Assembly: GCA_964391865.1 (NCBI GenBank)
Contig: CAYMNQ010000004.1
Span: 310,001 to 374,000 of the forward strand
Length of the DNA: 64,000 nucleotides
Reading direction: 5' to 3'
DNA from: DASZQL01 sp964391865
GTDB lineage: Bacteria > Planctomycetota > Phycisphaerae > Phycisphaerales > UBA1924
How positions within the stretch are numbered: position 1 is the stretch's first letter; every line of letters starts with the position of its first letter. This document shows, piece by piece, positions 27,519 through 35,206 of the stretch. The position numbers and the translations under genes are program-made. A model generated the notes under the pieces. It made no database searches. It had not been told where the DNA came from and saw nothing but the letters and a program-made list of their open reading frames with translations.

Positions 27519-27791
27519 TCACCCGCAGCCCCACGTCGAGCAGCCCTTGTTCTCCGCAGAATCGTGCTTGCGACCGGCATTGAGGATGCGCTCGCCCTGC
27601 TCGGGCGTCATGGTTCCCTCGGCGATGTACGCGGCGATCTCGCGCCGGCTCTGCTCGCGTAGGCGCGCCCGCGCGATCGCTGTCACGCAGCCGGTGACGA
27701 TCGAGATCATCGCGATGCCCAGCCCGCCGACGATGGCCACGATCGGGATCAGCTTTGATGGGTCAGTGATTTCCGCCAGTGTGATCAGCAC
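27519..27791 (-). CDS. Small single-pass membrane protein (paralogue A)
   Basis: A 90-residue protein with one transmembrane helix (about 14-38, IPIVAIVGGLGIAMISIVTG). A charged cytosolic segment with SRREIAAYIAEG then MTPEQGE follows, and the end is Cys/Gly-rich (CSTWGCG). GTG at 27791 is selected because AGGAGG lies 6 nt upstream; the ATG at 27842 would overlap the neighbour. It is a paralogue of the next gene, sharing the same charged helix-turn-helix-like segment, which resembles SHOCT-type short C-terminal modules. Function is unknown. Confidence 0.7.
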   Translation of the reverse strand: MLITLAEITDPSKLIPIVAIVGGLGIAMISIVTGCVTAIARARLREQSRREIAAYIAEGTMTPEQGERILNAGRKHDSAENKGCSTWGCG

Positions 27792-27835
27792 GGTCCGCCT
27801 CCTGAATTCTCGAGCGCACTGCGGCGCCGAACAGT

Positions 27836-28051
27836 TCAACATTCCTTCTCACCGGCGGCGAGGAGTTTCTCGCCCTGCTCCGGGGTCATCGATCCCTCGG
27901 CGATGTACGCCGCGATCTCACGCCGCGAGCGCTCGCGCGACAGCCGCGTGATGATCGACTCGGCCGTGGCAAGCACGACCCACAGCATGGCGATGCCGCC
28001 CATCACACTCCAGAACCAGTTGCCCGCGATCGCTTCGAAGAGTGTCTGCAT
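27836..28051 (-). CDS. Small single-pass membrane protein (paralogue B)
   Basis: A 71-residue protein with a transmembrane helix at about 8-30 (NWFWSVMGGIAMLWVVLATA). The same SRREIAAYIAEG/MTPEQGE segment as the adjacent gene follows, ending at a C-terminal Cys. ATG at 28051 has GGAGGG 7 nt upstream. The pair probably arose by tandem duplication and is co-transcribed (44-bp gap). The shared segment suggests a common binding partner, but nothing in the sequence identifies it. Confidence 0.7.
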   Translation of the reverse strand: MQTLFEAIAGNWFWSVMGGIAMLWVVLATAESIITRLSRERSRREIAAYIAEGSMTPEQGEKLLAAGEKEC

Positions 28052-28273
28052 GCCCGAGCCCTCCATCTGACGGCAGGCGATGAGTCGTGCGCCGAGCGCG
28101 CCGGAAGCAAGGCCGTCTTTCCAATCATTGGGCGAGCGTTCCGCGCTGTTTCATCGCCGCCCGTGTATTATGCCTTGAGGCTGGCGATGCTCCCTCGCTT
28201 TCGCCGGATCTTTGTTCCGATCGCCCAGGCGTTCGGGTTCGATCAGGGATTCCTTCCGACCCGGAACCTCGCG

Positions 28274-28738
28274 ATGAGGCTCGAACCCTTCCTCAAACCC
28301 GGCAACGTTGAGATCGCCGAGGGCGTTCCCTCGCGTGATGACTTGCTCGATCGTCTGGCGAAGAAGGCGCGCGGGCAGCTCCCCGCCGCGCCCTTCGACC
28401 GACTGCTCCGCGAGTTGATGGACCGAGAGAAACGCTACCCCACGTCGATCCCCGAGGGCGTTGCATTCCCGCACGCGATTCTCGACACGATCGACCGGAC
28501 CATGATCGTCGTCGCGCTGTGCCGACCGCCGGTGAGCTTTGGCGTGCGCGGGCACCGGCCGTGCGACCTCGTCTTCGGCATGTTCGGCAACGCCAACGAA
28601 CCGTGGGAACACGTGCGCATGCTGGCGCGTCTGGCGCGGATCACGCACGGCTCCGGCGCGCTCGCGCGCCTGCGCGCGGCGAAGGACGCTCAGGAATTGT
28701 TCGATCTGCTCATTCTCGAGGACCGGAAGTATGGCTAG
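28274..28738 (+). CDS. PTS EIIA-type-2 (nitrogen-PTS-like) domain protein
   Basis: A 154-residue single-domain EIIA of the fructose/PtsN class. The start MRLEPFLKPGNVEIAEG matches the conserved first helix of PtsN-like proteins, so ATG at 28274 is preferred over upstream ATGs at 28163 and 28187. The phosphorylatable His is in GVAFPHAILD (about residue 70). VFGMFGNANEPWEHVRMLARLARI is the typical C-terminal half. No EIIB/EIIC is nearby, so a regulatory rather than sugar-uptake role is likely. It overlaps the next gene by 8 bp. Confidence 0.85.
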   Translation: MRLEPFLKPGNVEIAEGVPSRDDLLDRLAKKARGQLPAAPFDRLLRELMDREKRYPTSIPEGVAFPHAILDTIDRTMIVVALCRPPVSFGVRGHRPCDLVFGMFGNANEPWEHVRMLARLARITHGSGALARLRAAKDAQELFDLLILEDRKYG

Positions 28739-29162
28739 GAAACGCGCCCGCCAAGCACGACCCGCCCGCGCCGACCTCCGGCGAAAGCCAGCCCGCGCGC
28801 GTCAGCCCAAGACGCACCGCGCCGCCGGCTCGTCCGGCCGCGCGGGGAAAAAGCGCGTCCTGCTCATCGTCTTCATCCCGGGCAAGACGCAACTCGAGGG
28901 GGTCATCACCGGCTTGCTCGATCTGGGTCTCGCGGCGACCGCGCTGGAATCGAAAGGGCTCGCCGCCGTCCTGCGCGAGGAACTCCCGATCTTCGGCACG
29001 CTCGCGGAAATGCTGCCGGTCCTCGAAGGCAGCCGCGTGATTCTCTCGGCCACTACCCGTGCTCTGGCGGACCGAGCGATCGAGTGCGTCGCCGCCGAGG
29101 TAGGCAAGGGCGCGATCGCGTTCACTGTCCCGATCGACCGGATCGTTGAGACGGGCCGCTAG
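28731..29162 (+). CDS. PII-like (ferredoxin-fold) protein
   Basis: A 143-residue protein with a basic Ala/Arg-rich N-terminal extension (1-38). A compact alpha/beta domain follows, starting KKRVLLIVFIPGKTQLEGVITGLLDLG and ending GKGAIAFTVPIDRIVETG. The beta-alpha-beta order and the closing AFTVPVD-type strand are those of small PII/CutA-like trimeric proteins. The PII T-loop tyrosine signature is not evident. Translational overlap with a PTS-EIIA gene suggests a two-protein regulatory unit sensing nitrogen, carbon or ATP state; this is inference. Confidence 0.6.
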   Translation: MARKRARQARPARADLRRKPARARQPKTHRAAGSSGRAGKKRVLLIVFIPGKTQLEGVITGLLDLGLAATALESKGLAAVLREELPIFGTLAEMLPVLEGSRVILSATTRALADRAIECVAAEVGKGAIAFTVPIDRIVETGR

Positions 29163-29444
29163 GGCCGCGACTGTTGAGGTGTGGCGATGAGAAACTGCAC
29201 ACAATCAGCCACAGATGGCCCCGGATTGACCAAGATGATTCCGCTTCAATCCGCAGCTGCGCTCACCGAATGATTTGTCTTGATCTGGGCTCATCTGGGA
29301 AACCTGTGGGTGGTTCCCGCGGCGCGTGAAGTGATTCTGCTCCATTGCCTCGAGCCTGAATTCAAGCGGAAAACGGCGTCATCCCCCACGATGGACGACG
29401 GCCCGCAAGCTCGCTACCATCCAAGCTCGAAACCAAGAACCGCC

Positions 29445-29531
29445 GGAGAGGTGCCAGAGCGGTTGAATGGGCTGGTCTCGAAAACCAGTAAGGCCTCCGG
29501 GTCTTCCAGGGTTCGAATCCCTGCCTCTCCG
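29445..29531 (+). tRNA. tRNA-Ser(CGA)
   Basis: An 87-nt class II tRNA with acceptor stem GGAGAGG/CCTCTCC (29445-29451 with 29524-29530). The anticodon loop is CTCGAAA, giving anticodon CGA (reads UCG). It has a long variable arm and a GGTTCGAATCC T-loop. CCA is not encoded. The 3' discriminator base at 29531 is the exact left boundary of the first recombinase module, so this gene is the likely integration site. Confidence 0.96.
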
Positions 29532-29839
29532 CTTCCGCTTGAGACTCGGCCGAATCGGGTCTCAGGCATTCCCTTGAATCGCGCGAATTTGCCGACGTGT
29601 GCGCGATCGGCGCGAGCCGAGAGGCGGCGAGTCTCTGAACTCGCGACCGTTCCGGCCCGACATGGCCTCCGGGTCTCTCGGCGCGATTTCGGGAGTGTCC
29701 TTTTGAGCAGGGCTTGCTCACGCGCGCGGCTCCGATTCATCGCCGAGCACTTCCGTGCCTTCGATCGCGTTTCAAACGCCCTTCGACGAGCGTTTGAAGG
29801 CGCGTTGAGGCCCGCTCATCGCGCATGACCGTTGTGCGC

Positions 29840-31672
29840 TCAATCGACCTGGTCCATGCCCACGAGCGCCTCCTGCATCCTCCAGTCGATGTGACGGGCC
29901 GCCGCGAGAAGGTCCTTGAGCGTGATGCGGACCGAGAGCCCGCCGGTGAGCGCCGCCTTCACGATCGATGGCGACAAGCGCGTCAGGGGGAGCAGCAGCT
30001 TGAGCCGCGAGAGCGCGACGCGGCGCTGCTTCGCGACCTCGCGCAGCGGGATGCCGTTCTTCATGAGCTGCTCCCTGACCGCGTACGCAAGGCCGATGGC
30101 GCGCACGAGATGCTCGCGCGGCCCCGCGGTCGATCCCGGCACCCGGCCGACGCAGAGGTCCTTCCCGTCGGGACCGAGCAGAAGGCGCCGCCCGTCGTGG
30201 CGCTTGATTTGGATGGCGATCACGAGCGCCACCACCGAACCCCGCTCCTCGACCGCCGGCGTGAAGCGGCGGGCGTGGCCGCTCGGCGGGCTCGTCCGAT
30301 GATCGCCATCGGAACGATGAGTCGCCCGCGGCGGCATGGTGCACGCTCCCGACGTCTTCAGCGCGTCGACGCCGCTCCGGATAAGTTCGATCACGACCCG
30401 CTCGGGGGCGATCTCCACGCGCTGGACCACCTCGCGCAGGCGCTGGTCGCGTTCTGCGGGCTCCAGCGACCCGAGGTCGATGCCATGCACGGCCCCGAGA
30501 TGACCGATCACCGCCGCGCGGACCAGATCGTCGACCATCCCCGCGTTCAGCGACCTGATCGGGCAGGAGGCGTACCCGAGCTTGATCGCCTTCTGGCTCA
30601 CGTAGTACCGCTGCGGCCGAACCTCGCCGTCACCGCCCCGGGCCGGTCTCGGACGCTGGGTCGAGCCGGGGCTCATGGCGTGCCCCTCGAAGGTCCGGAT
30701 CTTGCCCTTGAGCAGATGCGTGTGCGTCCATCGCCGGTCGTCCGAGCGCTGCGCCTTGACCATCTTCGCCTGAACTCGGTCCCACAGCGCACGGTCGATG
30801 ATCGCCTCATGACGGCCGTCATGCACCTCGGTGACGACGGGAGCGCGCGCTGTGCCGACGCCCGCCCCAGCGAGCCGCCGGGTGTGGGTGATCTTGCCGA
30901 TGTAGATGGGGTTGTTCAGCGCTTTGTAGAGGAAGCCGGTGCTGATGGATCGGCCGCCCCGGGTTCTGCCGCTCCGGCTCGTCGATCGCCTCGTCGTGTG
31001 CCCGGCTGCGCTGAGGCGCGCGGCGAGTTGCACCAGCGAGCCGAGCTCCACGTACCCCTCGAAGATGGCGCGGACGACGCGCGCTTCCTCGGGCACGATG
31101 AGCAGCGTCCGCTCGGCAGCGCCCTTCTCCCCCGCGCTGGGACGCCGGTAGCCGAAGGGCGGCTGGCCGGTGACGAAGATGCCCTTCCTGAAGGTGGCGG
31201 CGATCTTGTCCCTGATCCGCTCCCCCGCCACCTCACGCTCGAACTGGGCGAAGGACAGCAGCATGTTCAGCGTCAGCCGTCCCATAGAGGTAGTGGTGTT
31301 GAACTGCTGCGTGACCGAGACGAACGAGACGCCCTTCTCGTCGAAGAGCTGCATCAGCCGGGCGAAGTCGGCGAGCGAGCGCGACAGGCGGTCCACCTTG
31401 TAGACCACCACGACATCGACCCGGCCGAGCGCGATGTCCTGGAGCAAGCGCTGAAGCCCGGGCCGATCGGTCGATCCCCCGGAGTAGCCGCCGTCATCGT
31501 AGTTGTCAGGGAGCGCCACCCAGCCCGCGTGCTTCTGGCTCCTGATGTAGTCGGAGCCCGCTTCGCGCTGGGCGTCGAGCGAGTTGAACGCCTGGTCCAG
31601 ACCCTCCTCGCTCGACTTGCGGGTGTACACCGCGCAGCGGACCGGCCCGACCGGCGCGTGGTTATCCGTCAC
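29840..31672 (-). CDS. Large serine recombinase (copy 1)
   Basis: A 610-residue site-specific recombinase that cuts and exchanges DNA through a serine nucleophile. The resolvase domain (about 10-155) has YTRKSS with catalytic Ser20, SLDAQR, YKVDRLSRSL and the long E-helix GRLTLNMLLSFAQFERE. The recombinase domain (about 165-290, PPFGYRRPSAGEKG) and an extended C-terminus follow. GTG at 31672 is chosen: AGGAGG lies 8 nt upstream and it overlaps the DUF2924 stop as GTGA. ATG at 31720 would add 16 residues. About 14 substitutions separate it from copy 2. Confidence 0.92.
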   Translation of the reverse strand: MTDNHAPVGPVRCAVYTRKSSEEGLDQAFNSLDAQREAGSDYIRSQKHAGWVALPDNYDDGGYSGGSTDRPGLQRLLQDIALGRVDVVVVYKVDRLSRSLADFARLMQLFDEKGVSFVSVTQQFNTTTSMGRLTLNMLLSFAQFEREVAGERIRDKIAATFRKGIFVTGQPPFGYRRPSAGEKGAAERTLLIVPEEARVVRAIFEGYVELGSLVQLAARLSAAGHTTRRSTSRSGRTRGGRSISTGFLYKALNNPIYIGKITHTRRLAGAGVGTARAPVVTEVHDGRHEAIIDRALWDRVQAKMVKAQRSDDRRWTHTHLLKGKIRTFEGHAMSPGSTQRPRPARGGDGEVRPQRYYVSQKAIKLGYASCPIRSLNAGMVDDLVRAAVIGHLGAVHGIDLGSLEPAERDQRLREVVQRVEIAPERVVIELIRSGVDALKTSGACTMPPRATHRSDGDHRTSPPSGHARRFTPAVEERGSVVALVIAIQIKRHDGRRLLLGPDGKDLCVGRVPGSTAGPREHLVRAIGLAYAVREQLMKNGIPLREVAKQRRVALSRLKLLLPLTRLSPSIVKAALTGGLSVRITLKDLLAAARHIDWRMQEALVGMDQVD

Positions 31673-32271
31673 GACTTGGTCCTCCTGCAGGTGATGCCGA
31701 AGAAGCGTGGGCCGCTCCACGTCACCCCTGTGATGAGCCGGGCGATGGCGCTGAGGCTGGTGTGCTCGCGGCCCGCAAAGCGGAATCGCTGCGCGTCGAT
31801 CACCTCGACCTCATGGACGCGGCCGCGCCAGACCCGCACCAATCGCGAGCCCGGCATCAACTCACCGATGAGCCGCGTCGACCGCCTTGACGGCGAGCCG
31901 CGACTGGGGCGGGATGACCGGGCCTTCGTTGAGCGCGATGCCCCGCCGCCGCGAGAGGTGGGGGCGGGATGCGCATCGTCCTCAAGGGACTTGTCGGGGG
32001 GCGATGCCATCCTCCTCACCGCGGCCGCCAGCAGCCGGGCGGTCTCGGCGTCGAGACCGCCCAGCGCTTGCTCCTGAATCCGCCACGCCAGTTCCCGCAG
32101 GAGCAGGCACTTCGGCGGGAGAGGCGTGCCGCGCCCCGCGAGCTCCGTCCACAGGGCTCGAAGCTCGCCGAAGGAGCAGCGCGGCAGTGCGGCGAGTTCG
32201 ATGCCGGATGCTGCGGACCACGCGGGTGACGGTAATGAAGGCCTCGAGGGCGGCGATGCGCCGCGCCTCAT
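31669..32271 (-). CDS. DUF2924 protein (copy 1)
   Basis: A 200-residue basic protein of the DUF2924 family, which typically neighbours serine recombinases in prophage-like elements. The N-terminal helical part is about 25-90 (FGELRALWTELAGRGTP, LLRELAWRIQEQALGG). A Ser/Arg-rich linker follows. The conserved C-terminal block is about 139-193, with GSRLVRVWRGRVHEVEV, HTSLSAIARLITG and WSGPRFFG. That block is predicted to be a small beta-rich nucleic-acid-binding unit. Both ends overlap neighbours (ATGA upstream, GTGA downstream). A role as recombinase accessory factor is inferred from context. Confidence 0.85.
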   Translation of the reverse strand: MRRGASPPSRPSLPSPAWSAASGIELAALPRCSFGELRALWTELAGRGTPLPPKCLLLRELAWRIQEQALGGLDAETARLLAAAVRRMASPPDKSLEDDAHPAPTSRGGGASRSTKARSSRPSRGSPSRRSTRLIGELMPGSRLVRVWRGRVHEVEVIDAQRFRFAGREHTSLSAIARLITGVTWSGPRFFGITCRRTKS

Positions 32272-32945
32272 TGCCCGGCACCCCCGGAACCCCCGGAACC
32301 CTCGGCCCCTGCGGCATCGCGCGCGGCGGCCCGTTGCTGCCGGCGAGAACCGGCGGGCGCGTCAGATCGCTTCGTTGGGGCGGCGACCTCCGCGGGCCGC
32401 AGTGATCGCCGCGCCGAAGTGCCCGCCGCCTTGCCGTCGCGCTTCGCCGATGCTGCCAGACCGAACCGCCCCGGCGCGACGCGGCGGAAGCGCGAAGCGG
32501 ACTGCTTCCGCTCGATCTCGCGGATCATCGCGGAGTAGAGCGTCGCCTCGGGCGTCTTCCCGCCCGGACTCGTCCACAGCCCTTCCTTCGCCAGCCGCTC
32601 GATAATGGCACGCGTCGTCAACCCCTCCGCGGTTGCTCGGGCGGGCAGAGAGGCGAGCAACTGCGCCGCCGCATCGAGAGCGCTGGGGCCACGCTCGGCT
32701 GGGATCGAGAGCCGGGAGGCGCGGGCCGCGCGAACGGCTCGTGATGTGCTCGTCGACGCGGCGGCGGCACCGCCCCGCTTGGCGGGGTCTGAACGCCGCG
32801 CGCCGGGCTTCGGCGCACGACGAGCGATCGCTTTCCTCTCGGTTGCCGCGGTCGTTCCCGCTTGCTCCTTGGCCTTCCCTGCTGCGCGTCCTTCAGGCCT
32901 GGTGACGCGACCGGTCGTGGGTCTGCTGATGCTCTTCCGGCTCAT
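32268..32945 (-). CDS. HARE-HTH domain protein (copy 1)
   Basis: A 225-residue protein whose only folded part is a HARE-HTH winged helix (about 88-163): SALDAAAQLLASL, GLTTRAIIERLAKEGLW, KTPEATLYSAMIREIE and SRFRRVAPGRFGL. Long Ala/Arg/Lys-rich tails flank it and could bind DNA non-specifically. HARE-HTH domains occur in RNA polymerase delta, restriction enzymes and ASXL and probably bind DNA or read modified bases. ATG at 32945 is preceded by GGAG at 7-nt spacing; 30 upstream residues in frame are not supported. It heads the translationally chained module. Confidence 0.85.
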   Translation of the reverse strand: MSRKSISRPTTGRVTRPEGRAAGKAKEQAGTTAATERKAIARRAPKPGARRSDPAKRGGAAAASTSTSRAVRAARASRLSIPAERGPSALDAAAQLLASLPARATAEGLTTRAIIERLAKEGLWTSPGGKTPEATLYSAMIREIERKQSASRFRRVAPGRFGLAASAKRDGKAAGTSARRSLRPAEVAAPTKRSDAPAGSRRQQRAAARDAAGAEGSGGSGGAGQ

Positions 32946-33076
32946 GGCGAATCTCCGCGGCGTCGGCGTCCGCCGCGGCCCGCCCAACACGGGCGAAGCC
33001 CACGCGAACCCCGAGGCCGCGGGCCATGAGGGCAAGATGTGGCGCGGAGATCAAGGCGAATCCGGGGGAATCAGCG

Positions 33077-33499
33077 GGAGTCGTTGCCACAATTCCAAGG
33101 CTCGAGTGCATGTGGGCGGTTGCCCACATGCAGCCCACTGCCCCGCATCGAAGATGCCGCGCTGCACACATGCTCTGGCCTCGTCGGAAGCAACGCCCGA
33201 GTTCCTGGCGAACAACGAATGACTCACTGCCGCCTTGAGCGACCGGTACACTCTGAGCGTTGGCCGCTCATGTCGCTATCTTCACCCCAGTTCAAGCATG
33301 TGGGGGAGGGCACGACGGCGGCTGAAGAAGGCGGCGGTTCTCCGAATGCGAAGAGTTCCACCAGTCAAGAGTGCCAGGCAGGGCGGATTCTGGGCCACGC
33401 TAACGAGAATCATTGGTGCCTTCGCTCAGAGATCATCGATCATCGCGTGGATGATCGCGCCGCGTCTCGGGTAATGATGGATTAGAGATCGAACCAGCG
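33077..33499. other. Spacer between recombinase module 1 and the type I R-M locus, with an 11-bp hairpin
   Basis: No convincing gene is seen. A perfect 11-bp stem, TGCATGTGGGC/GCCCACATGCA with a 4-nt loop (33107-33132), lies 30 bp outside the module boundary; it has no T-tract. The remainder should contain the hsdM promoter, which I cannot place. Confidence 0.5.
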
Positions 33500-35194
33500 A
33501 TGTCGAATGCACCCGCCCCCAACACCGATCTCGCCTACGCGGACACGCTCTGGAAGTCCGCCGACGCCTTGCGCGGCCAGATCGACGCCGCCGAATACAA
33601 GCACGTCGTCCTTGGCCTGCTGTTTCTGAAGTACATCTCGGACTCCTTTGAGGCCCGGCGTGCCGAGCTGAAGACGGAGCTCGAAGCCGACGGCATCAAG
33701 GGCAAGCAACTCGACTCGCTCCTGGAGAATCGCGACGAGTACACCGCCGAGCGCGTCTTCTGGGTGCCGCCCGAAGCCCGCTGGCCCAATCTCCAGAACC
33801 AAGCCACGCGACCGGACATTGCCACGCTCATCGACGATGCCATCCTCGCCGTCGAGCGCGACAACCCGACGCTCAAGTCCAAACTCCCGCGCGACTACGC
33901 CCGCCGCGGCATCGAGCCGGTGAAGCTCAAGGGTCTCATCGACCTCATCGCCGACATCGGTTTCAAGGGCGATCGCGGCAAGGCCCGCGACACGCTCGGC
34001 CGCGTTTACGAGTATTTCCTCGGCAAGTTCGCCGCCGCCGAAGGCAAACTCGGCGGCGAGTTCTACACGCCGCGCTGCGTGGTCCGCACGCTCGTCGAGA
34101 TGATCGAACCATACGAAGGCCGCGTCTACGACCCCTGCTGCGGCTCGGCGGGCATGTTCATCCAGTCCGAACGCTTCGTCGAGGCCCACGACGGCCAACG
34201 CACCGACATCTCCATCTTCGGCCAGGAGTCCAACCCCACCACCTGGCGGTTGGCCCACATGAACCTCGCCATCCGCGGCATCGAGGCCAACCTCGGCTCC
34301 CAGCCCGCCGACACCTTCCTCCGCAACCTCCACCCCGACCTCCGCGCTGACTTCATCCTCGCCAACCCGCCCTTCAACGTCTCCGACTGGTCGGGCCAAC
34401 TGCTCCGCGACGACGCCCGCTGGCGCTACGGCCCGCCCCCTGTCGGCAACGCCAACTATGCCTGGATTCAGCACTTCATCCATCACCTCGCCGCGCCCAA
34501 CGGCCGCGGCGGCGGCGTCGCTGGCTTCGTCATGGCCAACGGCTCGCTCTCTAGCAACTCCGGCGGCGAGGGCGAGATCCGCCAGCGCATTGTCGAGGCC
34601 GACCTTGTGGACTGCATCGTCGCGCTGCCGGCGCAGCTCTTCTTCACCACCGGCATCCCCGTCTGTCTCTGGTTCCTCACACGCGACAAGACCGGCCGCA
34701 ACATCAAGAAGGGCTGCCCCATCCGTCCCGGCGGCCGCAAGGGCGAGACGCTCTTCATCGACGCCCGCAAGCTCGGCACGATGGAGACGCGCACGCTCCG
34801 CCGCCTCACCGGCTGCGATGACGGCGAAACCCGCCTTGCCGACGGCATGGGCGATCCACACCCGACGACCGACATCGGCCGCATCGTCTACGCCTTCCGC
34901 CAGTGGCGCGGCGAACCTGCGCCGGCGTGGTGGGACGCGAAGCAGCACGGCGAGTGGAAGTTCAAGCCCATCCCCGGCTTCTGCAAGCCCGCCACGCTCG
35001 ACGAGATCAAGAAGCACGGCTTCGTGCTCACCCCCGGCCGGTATGTCGGTGCGGAAGAGCAGGAAGCCGACGGCGAGCCGTTCACCGAGAAATACCCTCG
35101 TCTGCTCGCCGAACTGGAGGAGCATTTCGCCGAGTCGGAGCGTCTGACCCGAGTGATCCGTGAGAACCTTCGTCGAGTTGGCAATGGGGCGTGA
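33500..35194 (+). CDS. hsdM: Type I restriction-modification methyltransferase subunit
   Basis: A 564-residue N6-adenine methyltransferase subunit of a type I restriction system. An N-terminal helical domain (about 10-150, with HVVLGLLFLKYISDSFE) precedes the catalytic domain. That domain has GEFYTPRCVV, SAM motif I DPCCGSAGMF (about 211-220) and catalytic motif IV NPPF (about 289-292). With HsdS it methylates host sites; with HsdR it restricts unmodified DNA. The C-terminal region is typical for the class. It is the first gene of a six-gene rightward locus; the next gene starts 12 bp downstream. Confidence 0.95.
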   Translation: MSNAPAPNTDLAYADTLWKSADALRGQIDAAEYKHVVLGLLFLKYISDSFEARRAELKTELEADGIKGKQLDSLLENRDEYTAERVFWVPPEARWPNLQNQATRPDIATLIDDAILAVERDNPTLKSKLPRDYARRGIEPVKLKGLIDLIADIGFKGDRGKARDTLGRVYEYFLGKFAAAEGKLGGEFYTPRCVVRTLVEMIEPYEGRVYDPCCGSAGMFIQSERFVEAHDGQRTDISIFGQESNPTTWRLAHMNLAIRGIEANLGSQPADTFLRNLHPDLRADFILANPPFNVSDWSGQLLRDDARWRYGPPPVGNANYAWIQHFIHHLAAPNGRGGGVAGFVMANGSLSSNSGGEGEIRQRIVEADLVDCIVALPAQLFFTTGIPVCLWFLTRDKTGRNIKKGCPIRPGGRKGETLFIDARKLGTMETRTLRRLTGCDDGETRLADGMGDPHPTTDIGRIVYAFRQWRGEPAPAWWDAKQHGEWKFKPIPGFCKPATLDEIKKHGFVLTPGRYVGAEEQEADGEPFTEKYPRLLAELEEHFAESERLTRVIRENLRRVGNGA

Positions 35195-35206
35195 GCCTCC
35201 GCCGCT

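Larger units (their letters stand above)
29531..33076 (-). mobile_element. Serine-recombinase module, copy 1
   Basis: A 3.5-kb unit that is repeated at 59196-62731 in the same orientation. The two copies become similar at CCGCTTCCGC, exactly at the tRNA-Ser 3' end here, and diverge after GGGGGAATCA on the right. The content on the minus strand is a HARE-HTH protein, then a DUF2924 protein, then a large serine recombinase, chained by ATGA and GTGA overlaps. A TTCAAACGC/GCGTTTGAA hairpin (29771-29798) lies beyond the recombinase stop. No terminal inverted repeats and no second copy of the tRNA end were found. Confidence 0.85.

Noticed and set aside
29825..32077. Long rightward reading frame opposite the recombinase (and its twin at 59982-61742)
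   Set aside because: It is the antisense shadow of the recombinase and DUF2924 genes; composition is Arg/Ala/Pro-rich with no family pattern, as expected in GC-rich DNA.
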